From Rhodanobacter sp. AS-Z3 (GTDB lineage: Bacteria > Pseudomonadota > Gammaproteobacteria > Xanthomonadales > Rhodanobacteraceae): DNA of 64,000 bases. Location of the stretch: the NCBI RefSeq assembly GCF_029224025.1, contig NZ_CP119392.1, positions 3,185,001 to 3,249,000 of the forward strand, read 5' to 3'. Below are positions 33,567 to 42,608 of the stretch, piece by piece; position 1 is the first letter of the stretch; the number at the start of each line of letters is the position of its first letter. A program made the position numbers and the translations under genes. The notes under the pieces are model-generated. The model worked only from the letters and a program-made list of their open reading frames with translations. It was not told the origin of the DNA and did no database searches.

Positions 33567-33707
33567 ATGAGAACCGTAATGGAAACCTATCGTCGGCAAA
33601 TGGATCGACAAAAACAGAAAGGTGGCATCGGCTGGGTATTGCTTTGGCTATTGGGCGTTCCAATCCCCGTATTGATCGTGTTGTTCCTGCTGCGCGGCTG
33701 CACGTGA
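33567..33707 (+). CDS. 46-residue single-span membrane protein
   Basis: Small ORF from ATG 33567 with GGAG site 8 bp upstream. A charged N-terminus (RRQMDRQKQKGG) is followed by one hydrophobic helix (GWVLLWLLGVPIPVLIVLF) and LLRGCT at the end. Proteins of this form with a GIGW...GIPxPxLLxxYLLRGCT pattern recur in gammaproteobacteria without known function. It lies 71 bp before a larger membrane protein gene and may be co-transcribed with it. The preceding 33371-33566 shows no gene. Confidence 0.65.
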   Translation: MRTVMETYRRQMDRQKQKGGIGWVLLWLLGVPIPVLIVLFLLRGCT

Positions 33708-33777
33708 TGCAGGCGTGCCGAAAACGGGATGCAAAACGACAACACAGTCGCAGCAATGCGGCCATCGGGAGAATGTC

Positions 33778-34728
33778 ATGGCACAGGTAGCAATTGAACG
33801 CAGCACAATGGTTGAAGTGACCCAACCATCGATGAGATGGGGAGCCATCATCGCAGGTTGGCTGGTCGCCGTCGGCATCGCCTTCCTGCTGTATGTCGGT
33901 GGACTGGCGATGGGCTTCACTGCCTTTGATCCCAACGACGCGCAGGCAACCGCCAAGGGTATCGGCATGGGCACCGCCGCATGGCTGGTGCTGACCTGGG
34001 TGGTTTCGTTACTGATCGGCGGCATGTTTGCCAGCTGGTTCGACGGCAGGGATGACGAAACCACCGGCGTGATGCACGGCGTCACGGTATGGGGACTCTC
34101 CATTGCGGCTTCCGGATTGTTGCTGGCGCTGGGCATGGGCGGCGCGATTGGCAGCGGTGCCAACCTGGTTGCAGCAGGCGCTGGCATGAATCACCACAGC
34201 AGGGGTTGGGACGCAGATAGCGCCCATGGCTCACTGCAGATGGGCAACAACGCGACCATTTTGCTGCAGGCACAACTGTCGCAAAAAGTCCGCGCCGCAC
34301 GCAGCACCGCGTTGGCAGCGCCGATGAGTGCGAGTGGTGCTCCGATGCCGGATATGCAGAATGGTGCCACGCTTGGTGCCGCATCAGCTCGTGGGCTTGA
34401 CCCGAAGACCGCAGGCGCGGCGACCATGGCCTTGCTCGCCGATCACCCGGACACCGCGAAGGCCTTGCTCGCAGCCAACACGGACATGTCTCCGGCGAAT
34501 ATCGACGCCACCGTTCAAAGTCTGTCGCCCCAAGTCAGCGAGGCTCAGGCGACGCTTAAAGCCGCGGCGGACAAAACGGCGCATTACGCCGCGATGGCAA
34601 TGTGGGTTCTGTTCCTGAGCATCGTGCTGTCCTTGCTTGCTGCAGCGCTAGGTGGCTGGTTGGGTGCGTCGCACGTGCACCGCGTCTATCACCTTCGTCG
34701 CTACACGCGCAGCGTTCCGCTGCGTTGA
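33778..34728 (+). CDS. Hypothetical integral membrane protein
   Basis: 316 residues from ATG 33778 with GGGAGA upstream. Hydrophobic segments near 20-42, 62-85, 96-115 and 275-298 flank a long extramembrane part (about 120-270) rich in Ala, Met, Gln and Asn. The N-terminal half (WGAIIAGWLVAVGIAFLLYVGG, then GTAAWLVLTWVVSLLIGGMFA) resembles YrzE/TIGR-type general stress membrane proteins in other bacteria, but this is a weak resemblance. The gene ends 1 bp before the end of the convergent gene. Confidence 0.7.
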   Translation: MAQVAIERSTMVEVTQPSMRWGAIIAGWLVAVGIAFLLYVGGLAMGFTAFDPNDAQATAKGIGMGTAAWLVLTWVVSLLIGGMFASWFDGRDDETTGVMHGVTVWGLSIAASGLLLALGMGGAIGSGANLVAAGAGMNHHSRGWDADSAHGSLQMGNNATILLQAQLSQKVRAARSTALAAPMSASGAPMPDMQNGATLGAASARGLDPKTAGAATMALLADHPDTAKALLAANTDMSPANIDATVQSLSPQVSEAQATLKAAADKTAHYAAMAMWVLFLSIVLSLLAAALGGWLGASHVHRVYHLRRYTRSVPLR

Positions 34729-34729
34729 T

Positions 34730-35248
34730 TCATCGTGCGCGCCATGGCCACCACCCGTGGCCATGGCGCGCATAGTGATCCGCCGCACGCTCCAATGGAT
34801 TGCGCACGCTGATCCCGCCAAACAGCAAATAGATCGGAAGAAACAACGGCCCCAGCACCATGTACTGCAACACATGCGCGCGCTCGTGGTCAGCCAGCCA
34901 GATCATCGGCTCGATGCTGCGGCCGGCACGATGGGCATAGGTGCAGCAAGGAGTGTCCAACTGTGGCCCCGTATGCACGATGACGTTGCCCAGGGTCAGC
35001 GCACCACCCGACCCCCACGGCCAGCATCGCACCACCATCGCCAGTTCGCGCGACTGCCAACGCATGCGTGCTCCGAACGGCATCCCGCAACATCCGAGCA
35101 ACAGCCCGAGCGCACTGTTGGGCAACGTCCACAACATGCCAAGCGCAAGCATCATGCGACGTAACCACGCCCTAAGAACGGGAGGTGTCGGTCCGGATAA
35201 ATCCACTCGACTTGGATTCACGCTGGCCAGCCGCCATCTGATCGACAT
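34730..35248 (-). CDS. Conserved membrane-associated protein with HExxH-like site
   Basis: 172 residues from ATG 35248. Hydrophobic stretches (LALGMLWTLPNSALGLLLGCCG and YMVLGPLFLPIYLLFGG) flank a middle containing GGALTLGNVIVHTG and WLADHERAHVLQYMVLG. HERAH fits the HExxH zinc-peptidase form, but the family is uncharacterised and may only resemble one. The final codons overlap a 16-bp perfect inverted repeat. Divergent from trxC with only 36 bp between start codons. Confidence 0.65.
   Translation of the reverse strand: MSIRWRLASVNPSRVDLSGPTPPVLRAWLRRMMLALGMLWTLPNSALGLLLGCCGMPFGARMRWQSRELAMVVRCWPWGSGGALTLGNVIVHTGPQLDTPCCTYAHRAGRSIEPMIWLADHERAHVLQYMVLGPLFLPIYLLFGGISVRNPLERAADHYARHGHGWWPWRAR
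34736..34772. terminator. 16-bp perfect hairpin shared by two convergent genes
   Basis: TGCGCGCCATGGCCAC (34736-34751) and GTGGCCATGGCGCGCA (34757-34772) pair perfectly with loop CACCC. It starts 8 bp after the plus-strand stop and lies within the last codons of the minus-strand gene. There is no T-tract, so its terminator role is inferred from position. Confidence 0.5.
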
Positions 35249-35284
35249 GGGCGCATCGTGCCTGCCCGGAAATCTGAGTTTGCC

Positions 35285-35728
35285 ATGAGTACAGCGCTTG
35301 CGATCCCGTGCCCGCACTGCGGGGCCATCAACCGCGTGCCTGCCGAGCGCGCCGACGAGCATCCGAACTGCGGGCGGTGCAAGCAGGGCTTGTTCAGCGG
35401 CCACCCGGTCGAATTCACTGCAACCAACTTCGACGCCATCGCCACGCGCGGCGACCTGCCAGTATTGGTGGACTTCTGGGCGCCCTGGTGCGGGCCGTGC
35501 GTGGGCTTCGCCCCGGTGTTCCTGCAGGCCGCGGCGAAGTTCGAGCCGCGCTTGCGGCTAGGCAAGGTCGATACCGAAGCCCAACCCCAACTGGCCGCGC
35601 GTTTCGGCATTCGCAGCATCCCCACGCTGATCCTGTTCAAGGACGGGCGCGAGGCGGCGCGGCAGTCCGGCGCACTCAATGCAGCGCAACTGCAGCAGTT
35701 CGTCGCTAACGCACTGGCACCGCACTGA
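35285..35728 (+). CDS. trxC: Thioredoxin 2
   Basis: 147 residues from ATG 35285. An N-terminal zinc finger (Cys9, Cys12, Cys29, Cys32; CPHC and CGRC) precedes a thioredoxin domain with WCGPC at 68-72 and the cis-Pro loop RSIPTLILF. TrxC is a cytosolic disulfide reductase active in oxidative stress, often OxyR-controlled in enterics. No OxyR site is evident in the 36-bp gap to the divergent gene, so the promoter must overlap that gene. Confidence 0.96.
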   Translation: MSTALAIPCPHCGAINRVPAERADEHPNCGRCKQGLFSGHPVEFTATNFDAIATRGDLPVLVDFWAPWCGPCVGFAPVFLQAAAKFEPRLRLGKVDTEAQPQLAARFGIRSIPTLILFKDGREAARQSGALNAAQLQQFVANALAPH

Positions 35729-35875
35729 CCGCCGCACAGCGCTGCAGCGACGCAGCCACGGCAGACCGCTGATCGCGTTGTCACCGCGAACGGGGCCGCA
35801 CCACCCATGCCTTTAAGCACAGTGCAGTACCCATCGCAGCCGTTAGTCTTGAGTTTTCGTCTGCGAGGAACGCCC

Positions 35876-37381
35876 GTGCGCAAACCCCTTCATTCCGCCC
35901 TGTTGGCCGCCTTCGTGCTGGCTGGGTTCGTTGCATCGCCGGTCTTTGCCGCCGACAACCACAAGCCCGCAGCAGCGGAAGCCAGTGCCAGCAGCGACTT
36001 CCACCTGCCGCCGCTGCCCGCCGATGCCCACGTCACGCAGTCCGCCACGCTGGACGGCAAGACCCTCAAGTACACCGTCACCGTAGGCTCGCTGCCGGTA
36101 CGCGACGACAAGGGCAAGATCACCGGTGAAGTGGTGTTCACTGCCTACACCATGGCCGGCAACGACCGGCCGGTGACCTTTGCCTTGAATGGCGGCCCTG
36201 GCGCCTCGTCGGTCTACCTCAACCTGGGTGCGATCGGCCCGAAGAAAGTGGCATTCGGTGCCGAGGGGGATTCGCCATCCGAACGCCCAACCCTGCACGA
36301 CAATCCGGGCACCTGGCTGGGCTTTACCGATCTCGTCTTCATCGATCCGATTGGCACCGGCTACAGCCGCGCACTGGTCGATGACAAGGAAGCGACCAAG
36401 CAGTTCTACAGCACCGATGTCGACATCAAATACCTGTCGCGGATCATGTACGACTGGCTGGTCAAGAACGGCCGCATGGATTCGAGCAAGTATTACGTGG
36501 GCGAAAGCTATGGTGGCTTCCGCGGTCCGCGCATTACCGAATACATGCAGACCCAGCTGGGCGTGGCGATGAGCGGCGTGACGCTGATTTCGCCGTACCT
36601 CGATCCTGGCGCATGGAGTGACGACACCGTCTCGCCACTGCCGTGGATGACCACCCTGCCGTCGATTGCCGCGGCGCATCTGGAGCGCGAAGGCAAGCTC
36701 AGCGCCGAGGCGATGGCGCCGATCATCGCGTATACGCGCGGCGAGTACGCCAGCACCTTGATGAAGGGTCGCGCCGACCCGGCGGCCACCACCGCGATGA
36801 TCCAGAAGGTCACCGAGCTGACTGGACTTGATCCGGTGTTCGTGAAGCGCTCCGGCGGGCGCATTGAAACCCAGGCCTATCTGCGTGAGGTGTATCGCGC
36901 CGAAGGCAAGCTGGGTAGCCGCTACGATTCCAATGTCACCGCATGGGACCCGTTCCCGTACGCACCGCGCCAGCAGACCGGCGACCCGATCTTGAACGGC
37001 ATCATTGCGCCGACCACCTCGGCGATGGTTCACTTCGTGACCCAGACCGTGGGCTGGAAGGCGCAAGGTCGCTACAACGCACTCAGCTACGAGGTGAACC
37101 GGCTGTGGCATGAAGACGATGACGCTCGTGAAGGTTCAGTCAGCCAACTGCGTGAAGCGGTCGCCAACGACCCCAAGCTGCGTGTATTGATTGCCCACGG
37201 CTGGGACGATCTGTCCTGCCCGTTCATGGTGTCGGTGCTGGCCGTCGACCAGATGCCGGCGATGGGTGACCCAAGTCGCGTGCAGGTCAAGGAATATCCC
37301 GGTGGCCACATGTTCTATGCGCGCGCCGACAGCCAGGCCGCGCTCACCGCTGACGTGAAGAAACTCTACGGCGTGAAGTAA
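35876..37381 (+). CDS. S10 family serine carboxypeptidase-like protein
   Basis: 501 residues from GTG 35876 (GAGGAA 7 bp upstream). Signal peptide with cleavage after VFAA (about residue 26). The alpha/beta hydrolase domain carries the oxyanion loop NGGPGAS (105-111), the nucleophile Ser211 in GESYGG, the Asp in HGWDDLSCPF, and the His in YPGGHMFY. Probably a periplasmic peptidase that removes C-terminal residues. Similar proteins are widespread in Xanthomonadales. A hairpin terminator follows 12 bp after the stop. Confidence 0.9.
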   Translation: MRKPLHSALLAAFVLAGFVASPVFAADNHKPAAAEASASSDFHLPPLPADAHVTQSATLDGKTLKYTVTVGSLPVRDDKGKITGEVVFTAYTMAGNDRPVTFALNGGPGASSVYLNLGAIGPKKVAFGAEGDSPSERPTLHDNPGTWLGFTDLVFIDPIGTGYSRALVDDKEATKQFYSTDVDIKYLSRIMYDWLVKNGRMDSSKYYVGESYGGFRGPRITEYMQTQLGVAMSGVTLISPYLDPGAWSDDTVSPLPWMTTLPSIAAAHLEREGKLSAEAMAPIIAYTRGEYASTLMKGRADPAATTAMIQKVTELTGLDPVFVKRSGGRIETQAYLREVYRAEGKLGSRYDSNVTAWDPFPYAPRQQTGDPILNGIIAPTTSAMVHFVTQTVGWKAQGRYNALSYEVNRLWHEDDDAREGSVSQLREAVANDPKLRVLIAHGWDDLSCPFMVSVLAVDQMPAMGDPSRVQVKEYPGGHMFYARADSQAALTADVKKLYGVK

Positions 37382-37393
37382 GCACCTTGACGG

Positions 37394-37414
37394 GGGCCGG
37401 CGCAACGCCGGCCC
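37394..37414. terminator. Hairpin between S10 peptidase and egtD
   Basis: GGGCCGGCG / CGCCGGCCC with CAA loop, followed on the plus strand by GTTTCC. Positioned to stop both convergent transcripts. Confidence 0.65.
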
Positions 37415-37422
37415 GTTTCCGC

Positions 37423-38412
37423 TCAGCGCGCCACCGCGCTGGTGCGCACCAGGTATTGCACGGAGAACATCTGCTGCGGGTCGGTCCAGCTGCGCATCAC
37501 GGCGAGACCGGCCTTGGCGGCCAGCGCAGCAAAATCCTCCAGCGAATACTTGCAGCTGTATTCCACCTGGATAACCTCGTCGCTGCGGAAGTTGACCCTG
37601 CTGCTGCCGACCTTCACCTGCTGCTCGGCCTGACTGACCAGATGCGTTTCGATGCGACCTGCCATCGGGTTGTAACGCGCGCGATGGCGGAAAGCTGACA
37701 GGTTGAAATCACTGCCAATCTCACGATTGAGTCGTGCCAGCATGTTGAGGGTGAACTCGGCCGTGACGCCGGCACGGTCGTTATACGCCGCTTCGATTCG
37801 CGTCACGTCTTTTTTCAGATCGACACCGACCAGGATGCCGCCGGCATCGCCCATTTCGTTACGCATCTTGCGCAACAGCTTCACCGCGTCGCCCGCCTCG
37901 AAATTGCCGATAGTGGAGCCGGGAAAATACAACACGGTTCGCCGCGGGGCGCATGGCGGAATCGGCAATCGCAGCGGTTTGCTGAAGTCCGCACACAGGG
38001 GTTGCAACGTCAACGCCGGAAATTCCTCGGCCAGCCGTCGCATGCTCTGGCTCAGCGGAGTGGCTGAAATCTCGACCGGCACGTAGGCCACTGGCCGATC
38101 CATCTGGCGCAGCAGCATCCGCGTTTTCAGGCCACTGCCACTGCCGTATTCAACCAGCCGCACTTCACTACCCAGACTGTCCGCGATACTGCCGGCGTGC
38201 TGCTCCATCAGGGCAACTTCGCAACGCGTGAGGTAGTACTCCGGTTGCTCGCAGATTTGTTCGAACAAAGCCGAGCCACGCGCGTCGTAAAACAGCCAGG
38301 ACGGCAGCCGCTTCGGCTCGATTGCGAGGCCGCGTCGAACGATGGACAGAATGTCGTTCAACGGTGGGCGACGATCATCGTCACTGGTACCGCAAGGTTG
38401 CACACTACTCAT
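37423..38412 (-). CDS. egtD: L-histidine N(alpha)-methyltransferase EgtD
   Basis: Trimethylates histidine to hercynine with S-adenosylmethionine, the first step of ergothioneine synthesis. 329 residues from ATG 38412, whose ATGA overlaps the egtB stop by 4 bp. LPSWLFYDARGSALFEQI, TRCEVALM and the SAM loop EYGSGSGLKT are present, and FPGSTIGNF and AYNDRAGVTAEF are later family blocks. Histidine-binding Tyr/Asn residues lie in these blocks. Translationally coupled to egtB. Confidence 0.95.
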   Translation of the reverse strand: MSSVQPCGTSDDDRRPPLNDILSIVRRGLAIEPKRLPSWLFYDARGSALFEQICEQPEYYLTRCEVALMEQHAGSIADSLGSEVRLVEYGSGSGLKTRMLLRQMDRPVAYVPVEISATPLSQSMRRLAEEFPALTLQPLCADFSKPLRLPIPPCAPRRTVLYFPGSTIGNFEAGDAVKLLRKMRNEMGDAGGILVGVDLKKDVTRIEAAYNDRAGVTAEFTLNMLARLNREIGSDFNLSAFRHRARYNPMAGRIETHLVSQAEQQVKVGSSRVNFRSDEVIQVEYSCKYSLEDFAALAAKAGLAVMRSWTDPQQMFSVQYLVRTSAVAR

Positions 38413-39656
38413 CGATCTTGTCCCAGTCGCAGCCCGGCAAATTGCCAGCGGGCGTGAGGCGGAAAGAAGTTGCGGTACGTGGCACGCAGATGATCGCCTG
38501 GCGTGACGCACGAGCCGCCACGCAACACCCACTGACCGCACATGAATTTGCCGTTGTATTCGCCCAGCGCACCAGGCAACGGGCGAAAGCCCGGATAGCT
38601 GACGTACGGCGATGAAGTCCACTCCCATACGTCGCCGAACATCTGCAACAAGCCCTCACCCGCAGCGGCCGCCAACGGCTGAAAACGATCCTGCTGCTGC
38701 AGGTTGCCGATCACCGGCAGGCCTTGCGCGGCCGACTCCCATTCAGCCTCGGTTGGCAGCCGTGCACCCGCCCAGCGGGCGAATGCCTCGGCCTCGAAAT
38801 AACTCAGATGGCAGACCGGTTCCTGCAGATCGATTTCCCGCATGCCGGCCAGCATGAATTCGCTGGCCAGGTCATCCTGCCAATAGATCGGGTGCTGCCA
38901 ACCTTCACGCTGCACTGTGGCCCAGCCCTCGGACAACCATAACGCCGGCTCGCGGTAACCACCCTCGCGCACGAAGGCGAGGTACTCACCGTTGGTTACC
39001 AGACGATTGGCCAGCGCATGCGGCTGCAACAGCGTGCGATAGCGTGGCGTTTCGTTGTCGAACGCAAACCCGTCGCCGCGATGGCCGATCTCCACAATAC
39101 CTTCGCCACCATCAATGAAGCGAAGAGGTACCACGCTCGCCGTCGCTTCGAATGCCAGCGGCGCGCGATAGCCTGGCCGCAACGGGTTGCACCAGAACGC
39201 ATGTTTGATATCGGTGAGCAGCAACTCTTGGTGTTGCTGTTCGTGGTGCAGACCCAGTTCGACCAACGTGGCCAGTTCGGCATCGTCGCTGTGCATCAGC
39301 AGGTTCGCCACCCGATCGTCGATCCGCTGCCGGTAGTCGCGCACCTCATCGAGCGACGGCCGCGACAGCAAGCCGCGCTGCGGCCGCGCATGCATCGGCC
39401 CGACCGACTGATAGTAGGAATTGAACAAATAGTTCCACTCCGCATCGCGTGGCCGATAGTGCGGATCGTGCCCCAGCACGAACTGTTCAAAGAACCACGT
39501 GGTGTGCGCCAGATGCCATTTGCCGGGACTGGCATCGGGCATCGACTGCAACTGGAGATCCTCGGCCGTGAGGCTGGCGCAAAGTACAAGCGTGCGCTGT
39601 CGCACCCGCAGGAATCGGGTGCCGAGATCCTCAGCGGTCGACGCGTTGATAGCCAT
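38409..39656 (-). CDS. egtB: Ergothioneine biosynthesis sulfoxide synthase EgtB
   Basis: 415 residues from ATG 39656. DinB-like N-terminal domain with the three-His iron site (one His in KWHLAHTTWFFE, two in LGLHHEQQHQE), then a formylglycine-generating-enzyme-like domain (about 170-415) ending RNFFPPHARWQFAGLRL. It joins hercynine to a thiol with oxygen. EgtC (glutamine amidotransferase) and EgtE are not present nearby, so cysteine rather than gamma-glutamylcysteine may be the donor, as in EgtC-less types; this is inference. Upstream 39657-39854 holds no gene. Confidence 0.94.
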   Translation of the reverse strand: MAINASTAEDLGTRFLRVRQRTLVLCASLTAEDLQLQSMPDASPGKWHLAHTTWFFEQFVLGHDPHYRPRDAEWNYLFNSYYQSVGPMHARPQRGLLSRPSLDEVRDYRQRIDDRVANLLMHSDDAELATLVELGLHHEQQHQELLLTDIKHAFWCNPLRPGYRAPLAFEATASVVPLRFIDGGEGIVEIGHRGDGFAFDNETPRYRTLLQPHALANRLVTNGEYLAFVREGGYREPALWLSEGWATVQREGWQHPIYWQDDLASEFMLAGMREIDLQEPVCHLSYFEAEAFARWAGARLPTEAEWESAAQGLPVIGNLQQQDRFQPLAAAAGEGLLQMFGDVWEWTSSPYVSYPGFRPLPGALGEYNGKFMCGQWVLRGGSCVTPGDHLRATYRNFFPPHARWQFAGLRLGQDR

Positions 39657-39854
39657 CAAGCGCAGCTCCGGCGCTGGGCCTGATCGACACTCGCAACGGC
39701 AGACCTGACTATCGTGTACTTGATGGATGGCATACCCGCCAGCATGCCGGGCCAGCCGTTTATTTCTTGTGACCATACGACCGTCAACGCTCATGATGGC
39801 TGACGCAGCCCGGCAAGGCAGCAGTCCATCGCCATGGGAACACGTCCGGAAAGC

Positions 39855-39881
39855 AAAGGGCCCGGAGTGACCGGGCCCTTT
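39855..39881. terminator. Terminator downstream of the glycine-rich exported protein gene
   Basis: AAAGGGCCCGG / CCGGGCCCTTT, perfect 11 bp, loop of five. On the minus strand it is followed by GCTTTCC, 29 bp after the stop at 39910. Confidence 0.75.
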
Positions 39882-39909
39882 GTTCAAGCGTTCTCATCGA
39901 GCGATGCGA

Positions 39910-40344
39910 TCAATCGTCGTCACCATCGTAACCGTCATCGCGGACGTAGCGCGTCTGGTAACCGTCGTCGTAAACCACGGTGCGAGTTTCCACCACGCGG
40001 CGGCGCACGACGGGAACGTCGCGATAAACCACGGTCCGCTGCTCGCGGTAAGCCGGGGCACCGTAATACACCGGCGCCGGGCGCATCGCGCTGTCGACCA
40101 GGCCGATGACCGCGCCAGCAACAATGGCACCGGCAATCCAGCGACCGCCACTCCAGTGACCGCCATGCCCGTAATAGCCACCGCGCTGACCGCCGTAATA
40201 GCCGCGATCGTAACTGCTGTGGTAACCACCACCGCGATGGTAATCATGGCCACGCGCTGACGCACTCAGCGGCATTGCTACCGCCGCCGCGACTGCCAAA
40301 CCAATGACTGCCAACTTGCCCGCACCACTGAAACGTCGAGTCAT
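39910..40344 (-). CDS. Exported Gly/Tyr/Arg-rich protein with glycine-zipper-like segment
   Basis: 144 residues from ATG 40344. Signal peptide (AVIGLAVAAAVAMPLSASARG) cleaved near residue 31. A Tyr/Gly/His-rich part then gives way to a hydrophobic Gly/Ala segment (WIAGAIVAGAVIGLVDSA, about 65-85) and an Arg/Val/Tyr-rich tail ending in Asp residues. It looks like a periplasmic or outer-membrane-associated protein. No function is known. Composition resembles the lipoprotein at 22640. Confidence 0.7.
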   Translation of the reverse strand: MTRRFSGAGKLAVIGLAVAAAVAMPLSASARGHDYHRGGGYHSSYDRGYYGGQRGGYYGHGGHWSGGRWIAGAIVAGAVIGLVDSAMRPAPVYYGAPAYREQRTVVYRDVPVVRRRVVETRTVVYDDGYQTRYVRDDGYDGDDD

Positions 40345-40406
40345 GTCCGTTCTCCATTGTACGAGGTGGATGCTCGTCGGATTACGCTTAATGTGAACTG
40401 AAGGGT

Positions 40407-42608
40407 TCACTTTTTTATGCGCGCCGTATCCCAAGGGTTTATCCCCGGATCCGCCTTGCGTCGACGCAGCAACCAACAGCCGTGGATATCGGTTCGCCGA
40501 GCGAAGTCAAACGGAATGCTTGGTGCACTCCAATCCTCGATTTCGAAATGTGTTTCCAGCGCTTCACGATCCAGCTTGAAACGACGGAAGTTGTTGGAGA
40601 ACACGATCACGCCGTCTCGCGTCAGTCGTTCATTGCACGCTTCGAGCAGCTTTACATGGTCGCGCTGCACATCGAAATCTTCTGCGCGCTTGGAGTTGGA
40701 GAAGGTCGGCGGGTCGACGAAAATCAAACCGTAATGGCCGCGATCACGCTGCAGGAACTCCAGCGCGTCGAACTGCATCAGCCGATGACTGGAGCCGCTG
40801 TAACCATTCAACGCCAGATTGCGCGACGCCCACTCCAGATAGGTGGCCGACAGATCAACGCTGGTGGTTTCCAGCGCACCACCGGCCGCCGCATGCACGC
40901 TGGCAGTGGCGGTATAGGCAAACAGGTTAAGGAAGCAACGACCCTCGGCCAGTTCGCGCACCTTGCCGCGCACCAAGCGATGATCGAGGAACAGGCCGGT
41001 ATCGAGATAATCGGTAAGGTTGACCAGCAACTTCAGCCCATCCTCATCCACCTCGATGAACTCGTTGCGCTGATCCATCTGACCGTATTTCGAACCACCC
41101 TTGCCGCGCTCACGGGTTTTCAGCGCGATGCGCTCACGCGGCACGCCCAGCACTTCACCGGCAACGCGAGCGATCTCGCGCATGCGCAAACGCGCCACGT
41201 CGGCGGGCACATCCGCCGGTGCGCGGTACTCCTGGATGTGCAGGTGGTCGTCACCATGGGTGTCGCCATAGACGTCAATGGCAGCGGCGTATTCCGGCAA
41301 GTCCTGATCGTAGGCACGCCAGCAATGGATGCCCTCACGGGTGAGTCGCTTGCGCAGGTGCCTGACGTTCTTTTCCAGCCGGTTCTTCAACATCTGCGCG
41401 CCGGCTGACAATGGCTTCAGCTCGCGTGGCGCCTCGTCGCGCGGTTTCAGATCAAAAGTCAGCAGCACGGTTTCCAGTGCGCCGTTGTACAGCGCGTAAC
41501 GCTTTTCTGCATGCAGCTGCATCGCCCGACCCAGCTCCACGTCACCGGCCAGTACCGCTGCGCGCCAGCCACTGAAACGTTCGCGCAAGGTGTCGCCCAG
41601 CGCACGATACAGCTGCGGCATTTCGGCACGTTCACCCAGTCGCTCGCCATACGGCGGATTGGTGATCACCAGGCCACTCTCGATACCCGGCGGCGGGGCC
41701 GCGCGGGTCATGTCCTGCTTGTCCAGGGTGAAGAATCCAGACACGCCGGCTTCCTGCGCGTTGCGTTTGGCCGTCTGTACCATGCGTGGATCGGCGTCGC
41801 TGCCGAAGAACGCGCTGCGCAGCGCGCGCAGGCCGGTTTCGGCACGCACGGTCGCCTCGTCCAGCAAGCCACGCCACGACGCGATGTCGTGTTGCTGCCA
41901 GCCGAGGAAGCCGAAATATTCGCGACGCAAGCCCGGCGCCACATCGGCCGCCATCAACGCACCTTCAATCAGCAGCGTGCCCGAGCCACACATCGGATCG
42001 AGCAGCGCGCCGCCAGCGGCGTAAACCTCCGGCCAGCGCCCACGCAACAGCATCGCGGCGGCGAGGTTTTCCTTCAGCGGTGCCTCGCCCTGCTCCTCGC
42101 GCCAGCCGCGCCGATGCAACGGCTTGCCGGCCAGATCCAGCGACACGGTGGCGCGGTCACGGCGCAGGCGCAGGTTGATGCGGATGTCCGGCTCGTCGGT
42201 ATCGATGCCCGGACGTGAGCCATCGCGCTGGCGGAACTGGTCGACCACCGCGTCCTTGGTGCGCAGGCCAATGAACTGGCTGTGGGTGAGCTTGCTCATC
42301 GCGGTGCCGGCATCCACCGCGAACGTGGCGTGCGCCGCCAGATGCTGGCTCCAGTCGATATCCTGCACGCCGCGATACAGCGCGTCGTCGTCAGCCGCAT
42401 CGAACTCGGCCAGCGGCAGCAGAATCCGGCTGGCCAGACGCGACCACAAGCAGGCCTTGTAGGCCGTTTCCAGCGTGCCGGAGAAATGTGCGCCAGCCAG
42501 CGCCTCGCGCACGTCGCTGGCGCCAATGGCCACCAATTCGTCGCGCAGCAGATATTCCATGCCTTTCGGGCAGGTGGCGAAGAACGAACGGGAGGTCGAG
42601 GTGCTCAT
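40407..42608 (-). CDS. rlmL: Bifunctional 23S rRNA methyltransferase RlmKL
   Basis: 733 residues. The N-terminal half (RlmL) has a THUMP domain and the NPPYGERLG motif and makes m2G2445. The C-terminal half (RlmK) with DPPTFSNSKR makes m7G2069 (E. coli numbering). Both SAM-dependent domains are complete: DPMCGSGTLLIEGA and FLNLFAYTATASVHAA are their SAM loops. Its start overlaps the stop of the upstream hydrolase gene by 4 bp, so translation is coupled. Confidence 0.97.
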   Translation of the reverse strand: MSTSTSRSFFATCPKGMEYLLRDELVAIGASDVREALAGAHFSGTLETAYKACLWSRLASRILLPLAEFDAADDDALYRGVQDIDWSQHLAAHATFAVDAGTAMSKLTHSQFIGLRTKDAVVDQFRQRDGSRPGIDTDEPDIRINLRLRRDRATVSLDLAGKPLHRRGWREEQGEAPLKENLAAAMLLRGRWPEVYAAGGALLDPMCGSGTLLIEGALMAADVAPGLRREYFGFLGWQQHDIASWRGLLDEATVRAETGLRALRSAFFGSDADPRMVQTAKRNAQEAGVSGFFTLDKQDMTRAAPPPGIESGLVITNPPYGERLGERAEMPQLYRALGDTLRERFSGWRAAVLAGDVELGRAMQLHAEKRYALYNGALETVLLTFDLKPRDEAPRELKPLSAGAQMLKNRLEKNVRHLRKRLTREGIHCWRAYDQDLPEYAAAIDVYGDTHGDDHLHIQEYRAPADVPADVARLRMREIARVAGEVLGVPRERIALKTRERGKGGSKYGQMDQRNEFIEVDEDGLKLLVNLTDYLDTGLFLDHRLVRGKVRELAEGRCFLNLFAYTATASVHAAAGGALETTSVDLSATYLEWASRNLALNGYSGSSHRLMQFDALEFLQRDRGHYGLIFVDPPTFSNSKRAEDFDVQRDHVKLLEACNERLTRDGVIVFSNNFRRFKLDREALETHFEIEDWSAPSIPFDFARRTDIHGCWLLRRRKADPGINPWDTARIKK

